Positions 21,160 to 32,306 of a stretch of DNA of 64,000 nucleotides are shown piece after piece; within the stretch, counting starts at the first letter, position 1, and each line of letters begins with the position of its first letter. The translations under genes and the position numbers were made by a program. The notes under the pieces were generated by a model that worked only from the letters and a program-made list of their open reading frames with translations, was not told the origin of the DNA and searched no databases. This DNA comes from Thecaphora thlaspeos. Lineage: Eukaryota > Basidiomycota > Ustilaginomycetes > Urocystidales > Glomosporiaceae. The stretch lies in assembly GCA_900291925.1 (NCBI GenBank), contig UWYS01000005.1:1054001-1118000 (forward strand). The letters run 5' to 3'.

Positions 21160-22813
21160 GACCCTGTCCACTAACTACAGGCTAGGTTGATTAGAACGGG
21201 CCCTTCAACTTCCACACCCCGCTTCGCGTCTCTATTCTCGCCCGCCTACCCAGCATCCTTTCGCAGCTTGTCGCCAGCACGAGACCGCCCGTGTTTGCGC
21301 TGCCAGGCCAGGAAGCGAGAGCGCGGCGCTCAAAGAGCTCGAGGTACTCACGTTGAATTTAGGGAAGGGGCCGACCTTATGGTCCAACGCACCGAAGCGG
21401 TGGGCGAGGGCGGCGAGATGAAGCGAGGCTGCGTCCGGGATCGAGCGAAGCTGTGTCGGAAGACGTGGTGGTCTAAGGATCTACCGGCTATCCAGCGTGC
21501 GGACGGGGGGAGAAGGAGGCAGAAGAGGCGAGATGGGAGCGAGGTGTGTCGAAAAGATCAAGTCGGTCGAGATGTATGCGGTGAGGGTCGCTGCTGAGAA
21601 CGAAGAGGCTGCCTGGAGATGGGGTGCTCGAGAGGTCAGAGGATACGGTGGGCTGCGGGAGGGAGACGGAGCAGGGCGAGGCTGAGAAGAGATGGTGAAC
21701 GAGAAGAGATGGAAGTGGGAGAGTTGTAGTGTCAAGGCGTGGTCCCTCTCCCTCTCACGTCTCTGTGCGCACGCCGTCGACCGGGAGGGAGCGGAACGGA
21801 GCGGTGCGGTGCCTTGAAGCGCGCTCGACGCCCAACACGACGGCAGCGGCGTCTGAGCCTTGGACCTCTAAGACTGTATGCTCCTTGCCGCGCGCACGCC
21901 CCTCTAGTCAGGTCGAGTTGTACATTTTTGAATTCAGCATACATATACACAGCGAAATGGGCCGCTAGTTATCCGCTTTCTGCCTTTTTGTCTGGACGCG
22001 GCGTGCGTCTCGTGCGTGAAGGTGAAGGACGTGGAGGCAGAGCAGAGTAGAGAGTAGGCCTCTCAATGCCCCGACCGAAAGCACAATTACAGAGTCGGGA
22101 GTGTACTGGCCTACGGTATCGTCCCGTCGCTTTGTCTCGATGTTGGCCGGGCTCCTTTCGCATGTGCCTCGCCATCGTTCCACCGAGAGCAGGGATGGCG
22201 TCTGTGGCAGTCTGCTGTAGTTCCACCCACCGTCTCAATTAACTTGTCAAAGGGGTGCGGCGACAGATGAAGGGGTGCACCGATGCTCGTGGCCCTGATA
22301 CCTCAGCTGGCTTCTTGACTTTGTACTCGACGGACCCGGGCTCGGCACGTCGTCAGGGTCCTGCAGGCCTGCTTTTCCAGGCTCCCTTTTTGAGCTCTTT
22401 AGTTGTCTTCTTCCCCGCGCACGGGAAAACCTCCACATCACGAAAGAAAATGAAAGTCGTTTTCAATTCGGCCAAAAAAACACACAGGCGTCCGGCACGT
22501 CTCGAGCCCAAGGCGTAAAGCGAGTCACGTGCCATCGGGGCGCAACTTGAGGCGCTCAGCCATGGCGCAGTTCAGATCGGCTCGAGATGATCAGGCCACT
22601 ACCTGACGCAGAATGGGATGTGAACTGACAGCCCCCGGATTTCTATGCGCTCGGCAGCGACAGGCTGGTGCACATGGAAGAGAGCGGGCGGTCAAAAGCG
22701 GCGGGCCTGGCTAAAGATGGAGGCCCGATTGCCCCGATCTCGAAGGCCAGCCAGGGCGGGCCGAGCCCGTCTGACTTTTATTTTATTTTATTTTTGGAGA
22801 GAGGCCGGGCGGC

Positions 22814-23008
22814 AGGGAAAGAGAGAAGAGGAAAAGAGAGAGAGGGAGAGAGGGAAAGGGAGAGAGAGAGGGAGAGAGAGAGAGAGAGAAAGGGAGAGAG
22901 AGAGAGGGAGAGAGAGAGGGAGGGAGAGGGAGAGAGAGGGAGAGGGAGAGAGAGGGAGAGAGAGAGAGGGAAAGGGAGAGAGAGAGGGAGAGAGAGGGAG
23001 AGGGAGAG
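22814..23008 (+). repeat. Pure purine tract, (GGGAGA)n-like, 195 bases
   Basis: Uninterrupted G/A sequence made of GAGAGAGG and GGGAGA units, with no pyrimidine over about 195 bases. It lies 330 bases upstream of the FBH1 ATG. Such tracts can form intramolecular triplexes; that is general knowledge, not shown here. Confidence 0.95.
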
Positions 23009-23341
23009 CAACATCTGCCGCCTGCGCCGCCATCCAGCCGGCGTCCGAGTGGCGGAGACTCCACCATGAACCACCACCATCCACCTGGCCCCTAACCTCG
23101 TCACCCGTTATACCCCGTCCACCGACACCGCCCGGATTCTTGCACCCGCTCTCCACGTCATCCGCCAGCGCTCCTCACCCGTCGGGTGCCCTTTGCCGGC
23201 CGCCCCGAATGCTGGGTTGACCTCGCTCGCCGCTCTCCCCCGCCAGAGCGAGCGGCACTACCCTCCTACCTCGTCGTCGCCATCGTCGCCGACATCCTCT
23301 CTGCTTCTCCCTGCCTCGCGTGCTAGCAGCCACACACCGGC

Positions 23342-26300
23342 ATGAGCAGCAAGGACTCGTCAACCGCCATATCGCTCCTCTCCTCGTCCCCCTCGTCGTC
23401 ACCACCGCCGCCACCACCGCTGCCACCACCGCCACCACGATACGCTCACCGCCCCGATGTCCACGTCGCAGCTGCAGTCACCACACCTACACCTGGCCTC
23501 CTGGCTCCTCCTCCTATCACCGTCACAGCCAACCACTCTCCTCTCAAGCGGACGCGCTCGCCCTCTGTCCCGACCTCGGCGCCCAGCAAGATGCAGAGGA
23601 GCAGGGACGACTCCTCGACCACGATGGCCCCTTTCCAATCAAGGCTTGGCAGCACAGTCTGGAAGAGATCGCGCTCTCACCAGGTTGTCAACCTCAAGGC
23701 GAGCATGACCGCGCCGCTGCCGCCGCCGCAGTGCCTCTTCCTCCTTTGCCCGGACTGACAAACATGTGTGCCCTCCGCTCTCCATTGCGACCCTGCCACC
23801 ACTGCCCAGCAGGAAGAGGGACCACCCAAGAGGAGGACCATCCTAGCGCTCTTCCCGCGCGAGCTTGTCTTCGTCATACTCGGCCATCTCTCCTTCGACG
23901 ACATCCGCTCCTTTCTCAAGGCCGACCGAAGGCTGCGGCCCTTTGTCCACATTCGCTCCTTTGCCACCTGGCGCAAGCAGCTGGCCCAGTTTCAGTACCA
24001 CGAGCGCAAGTACGACGAGTTGGTCCGGCGTAAGGGCGATGCAGTCTATCAGTCCGAGCTGGCCGGACCCTCCGAGACGTCTCCCTGCGGTCTCGAAGCG
24101 GGCATCGACGGCGCCTCTACCCCTGGCCCTGGCGGCGCCTCTGGCCCACAGCAGGGGTTCGAGGCAGCCTTCACGGAAGCCTACGTCGAGGCACTCCTGG
24201 CGCTCAGGCTCTCCCGACCGCCTCTCAAGCCATGGGACCTGGTAACCGTCGTCAGCAAGGCCTTTCCCTCGCCGGCGGGCCTGTCGAGGCGGCTGCAGCA
24301 GTTTGTCTTCGACCTCCTGCTGGGCGAAGCGCAAGCCCGGCAGGCCTTTGGGCTCGTCGACAGCCCGATGGCCGTCGAGCTTCTGTCGCTCGTCCGCCTC
24401 TTTTGCAACGTCCTCCGCATCTCGCGCGGATTCACCCCGGGGGGGGAACACGCCGAGGCATCGCAGACGGTCCACTTCATCAACGCTGACTGCCGAGACG
24501 CCGTCAAGACCTTTTTCCGCGCCAGCCAGTGGCGGTCGAGCGGCGATGCGTTCCAGCTGACCGACGAGCAGCGCCGCTTCGTCGACCGCGACGTCCGGCC
24601 TGGTGAGGTCGTCAAGGTCCAGGCGTTTGCCGGCACGGGCAAAACGCGGTCGCTAGTCGCCTACGCGATCGCCCGGCCGAAGCAGCAGTTCCTCTACATC
24701 GCCTTCAACACCCACGCCGCCGCCGATGCGCGGTACCGCTTCCCGCGCAACGTCGACTGCCGAACCATGCACTCGGTCTGTCTCCGGCAGGTTCAGCCGG
24801 CCAAGGACCAGAGGCTCGCCAGCATTAAGCCCAGGGACCTCGTCTCGCTGTTCGAGCCGCACCTGCCAAAGGGCCAGCGGACGGTCCGACCCAACTTGCA
24901 GCTCGACTCGACCCAGGCCGATCCCAAGCTGACCGACACGGCGGTGGCGTCGTACGTCCTACGGACGCTCAACCAGTACATGTATTCGGACGACCGCGAG
25001 TTTGACGTCGACAAACACGTCCCCAAGCAGATGCAGCGCGACACGGACCTGCCGCCGGCTCGGGTGCTGAAGCTGGCGGCCGAGCTGTGGGAGGCCGTTA
25101 GAAAGGGCAAGACGGCCGACGGCCAACCGGTCCCCTGCCCGCACGACGCCTACGTCAAAATGCTGCAGCTGACGCAGCCCAAGCAGCCCGACCCCTTCTT
25201 CCGCCAGTACGACGTCCTCCTGCTCGACGAGGCGCAGGACCTGTCGTCGGCCCAGGTCTGCATCCTGCTGCGCGCCAAGCGGACGTGCGGTATCCTGGTA
25301 GTCGGCGACGCGCACCAGAAGATCTACGGCTTTCGCGGCGGGACAGCTAAGGCGTTCAACGACCAGCTCTATCCGCCCACCGCCACCTTCCAGCTGACAC
25401 AGAGCTTCCGCTTCGGCGACTCGGTGGCCCAGGTGGCCAGCAAGATCCTCGGCCTCAAGGCCGCCGCGCCCTGGCAGGAGCGGCCCGACCGCCCTTCGCT
25501 GACAGGCGTCAAGGGCGACGCCGACCGAGTCTACACGCTGCGGTCTGCGCATCCGGCCGAGCAGAGCGTAATGGCCTCCGTCGCCACCCAGCGCCTCCAC
25601 CAGACGTCCGGCGATGCGTCGCCCAATGGCGCCACCGGCATCGACTGCGGCGAGCAGCGGGTGCTCAAGCATACCAAGATCTTCCGCAGCAACAAGGGCC
25701 TGCTCGAGACGGCGCTCGTCTACGGCGTCACACTCGATGACCCGCACAGAATTTTCCTCAAGACGAGCCAGAAGCTGAGCCAGTCTTCGGTCGTCACGCT
25801 GCTGCGCGACGGCTACATTCTTTACAACGGGCCTGGCGGACCGCTCTCGTTCGGCTCGATCCTGCGCGAGTTCTCCGGCTGGAAGGAGTTGGTCCAGCGG
25901 GTGGAGGCCGAAGACGGCGGTGGCGACGGCATGCTGGCGCTCGTCGCGTCGCTCGAAGAGTTCTTCCGGACCGATGATTTTCTGGACCGCCTTGACTCGC
26001 TCAAGTCGCGCTTCAGCGCGACCGAGAAGGACGCTAGCATCGTCCTGACGACGTGTCACCAGTCGAAGGGGCTCGAGTGGGACCGCGTAGTGGTTGCCGA
26101 CGATTTCCGGCCGGCGGTCACGGCGGGGAGGGGTCGGATGTCGGTGGAGCCGTTCCGGTCGCAGGACGAGCTGAACCTGATGTACGTCGCCGTCACGCGG
26201 GCCAAGAAGGAGCTGATCGTCTCTGGCGCGACGAGGGAGTGGCTGGTGGCGATGGACGGCATCTGTCAACTCAAGGTCGAGACGCTGGAAGGCGAGACCA

Positions 26301-26806
26301 AGTGTCTGGCGTGCGGACAAGGGGGAAAGCTGGGCGTGGTGAGGGTCTTTAGGATGGGAGAACACGATTTCGTTTCTCGCTCCTCGAATACGGCCACCGC
26401 CATCGACGACGAGTTTGACGACTTCAACGACAACATAGAGGACTCCGCAGTCGCTACCAGTAGCGACGAAGACGAACTAGGTCCAAGTCCGCCGTACAAG
26501 AAGGCGGTAGGCTGTCTGACCTGTCTCTCGACGCACCGATTGGAGTTGGACGAAGACGTAACGCAATTCCTTGAGATGTACCGCCAATCACGTACCTCCA
26601 TCTCGAACACCACCACCACCACCACCACCGACGTCATCGCCGCCACGTCAAATTCTTCTTCGGATAGGAGTCAAATTCCGCTCTTGACGCATCCACAACG
26701 ACAGGCCAATTGGGATCGTCTTCACGTTGAAACGATCAATACAGTCCAACGATGGTGTCTGTTGGAAAGATTTCCAGGTCTTTTACCTTCGACTGGCAAT
26801 GTGTAG
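23342..26806 (+). CDS. FBH1: F-box DNA helicase 1 (UvrD/PcrA-like), 1112 aa
   Basis: Proposed exons 23342-23683 and 23810-26806, phase 0 (CAG|GTTGTC donor, CTGAC branch sequence, GCCCAG acceptor). Without splicing, an in-frame TGA at 23756 separates them. An N-terminal Pro/Ser region is followed by an F-box (TILALFPRELVFVILGHLSFDDIRSFL). The helicase core has QLTDEQRRFV (Q motif), AFAGTGKT (Walker A), VLLLDEAQDLS (Walker B), VGDAHQKIYGFRGG, LTQSFRFGD, TCHQSKGLEWDRVVVADDF and LMYVAVTRAKKEL (motif VI). FBH1 is an SCF subunit and 3'-5' helicase that removes Rad51 filaments and limits recombination. Two CxxC pairs (CLAC near 947, CLTC near 1016) near the C-terminus may form a zinc ribbon. The donor is not a strong consensus, so the first exon is the weakest part of the model. 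Confidence 0.9.
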
Positions 26807-27325
26807 GGAGATGGGGGAAGGATGTTGGTTGTACTTTTATGATCGCTTGTACTTTTGAACAATATGCTCCTGGGTTGTACACTGAACATCGTATGAAGGA
26901 GAAAAGGTTGGATGGTTAGGTAGTATCTCATGAGGTGGAGACGATATCGGGCCCAAGGAAATGGACAGTGCTTGGTCGTCGATTCTGTCAAAGTCGCGAC
27001 ACTCGAAACTGAGGTGTCGGTCGGTCGACGTTGATGGTAGCTGCGACGTCAGAGAGGTATCTGCACGGAGCGAGGAAGGGGGAAAAGATCGACGTAACAG
27101 GAACAAGGCAAAGGTCGACGGACATCGCTGCGCGACTTGTTCATCGACCTCACTCACTCCGACCAGCAAGGCCACGACCGTACACGGACACAAGGGCTCC
27201 TCTTTTCAATCTCCCATCTCCCATCTCCAATCTTGTCCTCTTCGCCTTTTCTTCTTCAGGAAACCATCACATTGCAAAGGAAAGCAGCGGAGCAAGATCA
27301 AAGATGAAGAGGCGCTGGTGGCATC
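26807..27325. other. Convergent intergenic region
   Basis: About 520 bases between the FBH1 and BolA-protein 3' ends, AT-richer than the flanking coding sequence. No gene, RNA or repeat recognised. Confidence 0.6.
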
Positions 27326-28784
27326 CTACACGCCCGCCATGCCAAACATGCCGGTGGCATCTCTGATCTTCGCAATGTCGTTGGCGGTGAGGTGGTGCTT
27401 CTGCGAAAGGAAAAAGTCTTCAAAGATGCGCTCCATCTCCGCGTCGCCCGGCGTCCGGCCGTGCGGACCGGGACTGGCAGCGCCAGCTTCCGGCGATGGA
27501 CCCGAGAACTGCAGTTCCAGGTACGAGCGGAGACCCGTCCAGAATTCCGTGCTGTCGCAGAGAAGGGACGGAAAAGGGGAGAGACGGAGTCAGCTTGGAG
27601 GCAATACGTGGAAGGCGGAGTGGAAAGTTGAGCGAGCGAAGGCGGCGTACGCACGATCGGATGCGGTTTTCGTGCAGTCTGGAAATGGACGGGCTGAGGG
27701 GAGGGAGCACGGCAGTGCCGGGGTACTGTGTGCTGCCGCCGGGCTGGGCGCCCGGTGTGAGGGGCTTACCGGCGTTCTTGTGCGCCATGCCGGAGAGGGT
27801 GTCGTCGTCGGTCGTCAGGGTGAGTTCGGGGATCGAGACGCCCGATGCGGTCCGGTTGTGCGAGCCCCTGCTGCCGGCGCCGGCGCTGCCAGAGGTGAGG
27901 ATCGGAGCTGGTGCCTGGAGGTCCGAGGAAGAGACTGGAAGCTTGCTGCTCTCCTTTGTCGTCTGCGCGGACGTGGATGAAGACTGGTTGCTTAGCGCCT
28001 TGACTCAGGGAAATTCCGAGGCGAGCAAGGCGAGCAGGGGTGATGGAGGCAAGGCGGCGAGGAGCAGAATGGACAAAGAGGTCAGCCTGCGAGACGACGC
28101 AGGGGTGATGCGAGTTGACGGTATGGTAAAAGAGCTACTCACCTCGTACTGCTTTACGGTGTATGTCTTTTGTGAGAAGGCGTGAAGCTGGGCGATCTGA
28201 TCCTTGAGCAGCTCATTGACTGGCCGCAGTCATAGGGAGGCAGGGAAGACGGACAGGTCAGCAGAGCGAGGCAAAAGTTGGAAGCCGGTCGCATGGAAAG
28301 GGTCCTCACCCATCCTGTGTCTCTTGAGCGTGGGCAGTCTGTTGGGGACGGACAAGAGGCGCTAGGCGCAAACGAGGGTCAGTACGGGTGGTCTTGGGAG
28401 GAGCGCTCCGTTGGCGGTGCAGGTGCCTACTCACCCCTCGAAGGCGTCGCTGACGATAACGACATCATAGGCCTGCATGAGTGTGGGAGCGGGATCAGAG
28501 CAGAAGCGAGTCAGTCGGATGAGCCGTAACTGGCTTTCACCTCGCAGGACTGCGAGATGGGAGGCGTGGGGGAAGGCGCACCTGACCGCAGCCGCCAGAG
28601 ACGTCCGAGATGACCTGTAGCAAAGGGAGAAGAAGATGGTGGTGGTGAAAGAGGGTGGGGTTAGAAGCACATTGGAGCAGACGAGAACGGCGAGCAGAGG
28701 GGGAAGGGGAAGTGGGCTCACTAGAGTCGAGACGCGGTCGACCTTGTCCCTGATGGCCGTCTCGAGTTCCTGCGACGATACCAT
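27326..28784 (-). CDS. BolA-family protein with long C-terminal extension, 257 aa, seven exons
   Basis: Exons (minus): 28784-28722, 28614-28582, 28472-28435, 28338-28310, 28219-28143, 27962-27655, 27551-27326. All six introns have GTGAGx/GTGCGx donors and YAG acceptors, and the total is 774 bases in one frame. Residues 1-86 are a BolA domain: ELETAIRDKVDRV, then DVSGGCGQAYDVVIVSDAFEG, LKRHRMVNELLKDQIAQLHAFSQKTYT. The invariant His of HAF and the Cys of GGCGQ fit the BOL2/Fra2 cytosolic class, which binds Fe-S clusters with monothiol glutaredoxins. About 170 residues follow with an acidic DDD segment, FWTGLRSYLELQFSG and a final helix RIFEDFFLSQKHHLTANDIAKIRDATG. Stand-alone BolA proteins are usually 80-130 residues. 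The extension's function is unknown. Confidence 0.85.
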
Positions 28785-29687
28785 GGTGCGAGTTGTCTTG
28801 CGCGATGCTGCCCGAGCTGGAGCGTAGTCGAGAGGGGGCGGTGGCGGTGGCGGTGGCGGTGAATGTGACGAATGGGTAACTACCGAAGAACGGTCGGGCG
28901 TGTGACGTGGACGGGTTGCAAGGTGATAGAGTGGTGGAAGCCAGGGCGTGGGTGACGGCGAAAGTGAAGGCGTGGGTCGAGCACCGCCCTCGCTTGCCCG
29001 TCAGTCTGCCTGCGCGCCGCTCCTCCTTCGGATCGCCCGCCTTTTTGTAAGCCATGAAAGGTGCAGCGACGCACGGACAACGCCCGCCGCGTTCAGTCGT
29101 TTAGGGCTGTCGTGACAGACACGATATCGATGTGATCGGGACATCCGACGACGACGACGACGACGACGACGAATGACAAACAATGGCGGCGGAGCGATCC
29201 CGAGACATACCCGCATCTCTACAGGCACATCACACGCACACGCACTCACACACAAAACACACTCTAACTCTACCCCTCTCTCTTTGCGCAATCACATCTG
29301 CCCGGCGCGGACCGACGACGTCGACGGTGGTCGCAGCGGAGTCGACCTCCCAAATTCCTCCTACTCTGAGCCCCTTTGACCTGCCAGTCTGGTCGCCGTT
29401 GTGCGGACGAGGGGCCAGCTTGCTTGGGCTAGTCAACTAGCCATTGGCTTGGCTCAGCCCGCTGTATCGCAACGGTGGCGGTGGCACTGCCGCTGCAACG
29501 CGCAGCTCTGTCGGTGGCGACGATAAGAGCAGTAGGCGCCCCTCTCGCCACGCAGGCGCGCGGTCGTCGTGCTCTCTTGCCTTATCCGTCTGCTTGCCAC
29601 CGCCCAGCCTCTCCGTCGAGCCGCAGCGTATTCGCCCAAGGCGGCGTCCGGACCCTCGTACACCAGGTTAGCAGCTCCCCTTCCCAG
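28785..29687. other. Divergent intergenic region (BolA / NTA1)
   Basis: Contains a (GAC)n run at 29148-29172 and (CA)-rich sequence near 29226-29260. The last 255 bases before the NTA1 ATG are an open frame in phase with NTA1 and are discussed as a possible non-AUG extension. No other gene seen. Confidence 0.6.
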
Positions 29688-30755
29688 ATGGCGTCTCCCG
29701 TCGTCGCATGCATCCAGCTTGACTCGAAGCACGCCGATGTCGCCGCCAACATCGAGAGGGTCAAGCAGCTCCTAGCTCAGTCGCAACTGCTGCAGCCGCA
29801 AGATGACGGTCCGCCCAAGCACATTGACCTCCTCGTCCTGCCGGAACTCGCATTGACCGGCTACGTTTTCGATAGCCACGAGGAGATCGAACCCCTGCTC
29901 GAGACGGTCAACGACGACGCGAGCAGCACTTCGAGTTCCAGCGCGTCCCCCACCCTTCAGCTCGTCTCCGCCCTGGCAAAGCAGCTCCAGTGCTACGTGC
30001 TGGCAGGCTTTCCAGAGCGAGGACAGCAGGGCGCTGCGCCAGCGTCGCCTCCGGAGACAACCGCCGTCCCAGACGCCTCACCAGCTTTCGATGGTCGTCC
30101 CGTTGGCAGCCGGCCGTACGCTCCGCCCAACGGGACGGGCCACGCCTTCAACTCGGCCCTCCTCGTCGGTCGCGACGGTCGACCCCTCCACAATTTTCGC
30201 AAGCACTTTCTCTACGACGATGACAAGCGCTGGGCCACCGAGGGTCCTGGCTTCCAGGCCGTCGACCTGCCCGGGATCGGCAAGCTTTGTGTCGCCATCT
30301 GCATGGACCTGAACCCGTACAACTTCGAGGCCCCCTTCGAAGCCTACGAGCTGGCCAGCTTCTGCCGACGTGAGCAGGTCAAGCTGCTCGTTGTGCCCAT
30401 GGCATGGCTGCTGCCGCAGACCGAGGCGACGCTCTTCGACAACAAGCGTCGAGGCCCCAGCATTCAAAGCATCAACTACTGGGCGCTGCGTTGCGCGCCG
30501 CTCTTCGAACCACCGATATCGGAGAGTGCCTCTACCACATCGGCGATCGATGCGCCGGTCCGGGAGGCCGAGGAATCCGACCGCCGCCAGACGACCTTTC
30601 TCGTCGCAGCCAACCGGACGGGGACCGAGGGTACATCGACCTTTGCGGGCTCATCGTGCGTCTTGCAGATCAATTACGGTGAGAATCCCGAGCTCCTGGC
30701 GGCGCTCGGAGTGCACGAGGAAGGCGTGCTGCGAGCACAGCTGGATGTGACATGA
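29688..30755 (+). CDS. NTA1: Protein N-terminal asparagine/glutamine amidohydrolase, 355 aa
   Basis: Carbon-nitrogen hydrolase (nitrilase superfamily) with its three catalytic residues: Glu in LPELALTGYVF, Lys in FRKHFLY, and nucleophile Cys in AICMDLNPYNFEAPFEAYE. The NPYNFEAP context and C-terminal SSCVLQINYGENPELL match yeast Nta1. That enzyme deamidates N-terminal Asn/Gln to Asp/Glu so the arginyl branch of the N-degron pathway can mark proteins for degradation. The ATG at 29688 (MASPVVACIQLD) fits the domain start. An in-frame, acid-free, Arg-rich stretch continues upstream to a stop at 29430-29432 without an ATG. The last exon has no detectable introns. Confidence 0.92.
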   Translation: MASPVVACIQLDSKHADVAANIERVKQLLAQSQLLQPQDDGPPKHIDLLVLPELALTGYVFDSHEEIEPLLETVNDDASSTSSSSASPTLQLVSALAKQLQCYVLAGFPERGQQGAAPASPPETTAVPDASPAFDGRPVGSRPYAPPNGTGHAFNSALLVGRDGRPLHNFRKHFLYDDDKRWATEGPGFQAVDLPGIGKLCVAICMDLNPYNFEAPFEAYELASFCRREQVKLLVVPMAWLLPQTEATLFDNKRRGPSIQSINYWALRCAPLFEPPISESASTTSAIDAPVREAEESDRRQTTFLVAANRTGTEGTSTFAGSSCVLQINYGENPELLAALGVHEEGVLRAQLDVT

Positions 30756-31441
30756 GCATCGATCGCCGACTCCGGCGGGCTGAAGAACGACGATACAGGC
30801 CTATGCTGGCCCGAAGCCATGCTGCCGACCGAAAGAGACCGAGTGGCATGACAAGCCGCCGTGCAACATCCCCACCGTTGTCGCCCAACTTCATCTCGCT
30901 CCAGCAGCCTCTGGAGCAAGCGGATATATCCTCATCATATGAAGGCGGCCGGGACTCCAACCTGTAGCCACATAGGCAACCTTTTGGAGCGTTTCCCACC
31001 CCTCATCCTCGGCCCTCTTCGGCAAGGGAATGAAACCTGCAGCCCCGAGACCATTCCCGGCATTTCCATCCCACAATCTTGGCAGCAGCTTGTATGTAGC
31101 ACAAGAAGATGCAAAAGGGCCGTGCAGCAGTCACCGCCGATTGGGGCTTCGCCTCGCAGGCCGCGAAAGAGATAAAGGCCAACACTCCGGATCTCTCACC
31201 CTGTCGTCCCCGCTCCCATACTACTCTGTTTCGCTCCTCCCCAGCTCACACAACCTCACCCTTCGTCAACTCACACCTAATCAGGACCTCCTGCTTCATC
31301 CACAGCACAAGCACAAATGTCCGACCTGGCTCAAGTGATCGCATCGCTCGCTCGCTGGCCCAAACGCTGCTTCTGCCCCCCCCTCCGCCCCGCATCTCCC
31401 GTTTCCGGCCCTCTTTTCGCGGATTCCCGCACCTTTGCACC
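30756..31441. other. Intergenic region upstream of secreted-family copy A
   Basis: About 690 bases. GATAAAG at 31171-31177 lies 265 bases before the copy A ATG, similar to TATA spacing in the other copies. A C/T-rich leader follows. No gene seen. Confidence 0.5.
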
Positions 31442-32306
31442 ATGAGGTCTCATAACCTCTCGGCGCTTTCGCTGACGCTCTACGTCTGCTGCGCCGTGCT
31501 GCTTTCTTCAACACCATTCCTCGTCAGCCGCGCCAATGAACTTGGAAAGTGGCCTTGACAAGGCCGGAGACGGCATCAGCCGCGACCTTACCGAGCTGAC
31601 TCTCCACTCCCACGACACCGGCCAAGGAGAGGCCATTGCTCCACGTCTCTCGTCGAACACTCAGCCTGCCTCGAACGACTATGGTGCAGCGGAAAGGCAT
31701 CTTGCAGGTATTATGCCACAAACCACGCCTTGGCCGAAGGGCGTCGGCCAGAGCGTTGCCGTCGGTGAACTGCATACGGAGGAGATCAACAAGCTCATAT
31801 CGGCCATCAATATGCTGCGCGAAGATGATGGTCCTGCTGCGCTTGGCAACATCATCTGGCTCGCCAACAAAGCTCTGAAAAGCCGGAACAACCTTAGGGA
31901 ACTGCAATCCTACATCGACCGACCCCGGACGGACAGGGAGCGCAACTTTTGGCCCGGGATCTACAAGATGGTCAAATCCGGCCACAACGTCATCTCGCGC
32001 GACTCCCTCGACGCCAGGATAGATCAGCTCGTGGAGAGTCTCAGTCCATTCAGGCGCAAGGTGCTCTACAAGACCGCCCCCTCTTCTGTGACCATCTCTC
32101 ACCTAAGCGAGGCGGACGTAGTTTGGGAAGGTCCGGCCAGGGCGGCCTTTGATTTCGACGAACGTGCGACGAGGGCATTTGCTAAAAAGATTGTCTCGAG
32201 GCTGGCAGAAAAGCTGAACGAAAAGGTGCCATTCTTCGCTTACGGTGACCTCAAGGCGACACCGGACGAAGCATCGAGTAGTCGAGCAGTGGCGACCCCG
32301 AGGTGA
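31442..32306 (+). CDS. Secreted-family copy A (signal peptide and body in different frames)
   Basis: The ATG at 31442 starts a signal peptide (NLSALSLTLYVCCAVLLSS...), but that frame ends at 31556-31558. The body lies one frame over, open to the stop at 32304 (AAPMNLESGLDK at its start, 250+ codons). The AAPM junction matches copy B's AAPMD directly after its signal peptide, so the shift falls at the signal-peptide/body border. Copy A is two bases shorter than copy B there. The body has RLSSNTQPASNDYG (copy B: RFSSNTRPSSSDFG), RERNFW, and IDQLVESLSPFRRKVL. Either the gene is frameshifted, or an atypically short intron (for example 31523-31562, 40 nt) restores it. Function unknown; candidate effector. 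Confidence 0.55.

Larger units (their letters stand above)
20202..23341. other. Long divergent intergenic region (cyclin B / FBH1)
   Basis: 3.1 kb without a supportable gene. All ORFs are Arg/Ser/Pro-rich shadows and none gives a coherent spliced product. Notable content: a 10-base perfect inverted repeat at 21120-21159, a TTTTATTTTATTTTATTTTT tract near 22775-22795, and a 195-base pure purine tract ending 330 bases before FBH1. It probably holds the cyclin promoter (cell-cycle regulated in relatives) and the FBH1 promoter. A non-coding transcript cannot be excluded. Confidence 0.5.

Noticed and set aside
22645..23220. RE-repeat protein (GERERERE...)
   Set aside because: It is only the translation of the purine microsatellite; composition is determined by the repeat.
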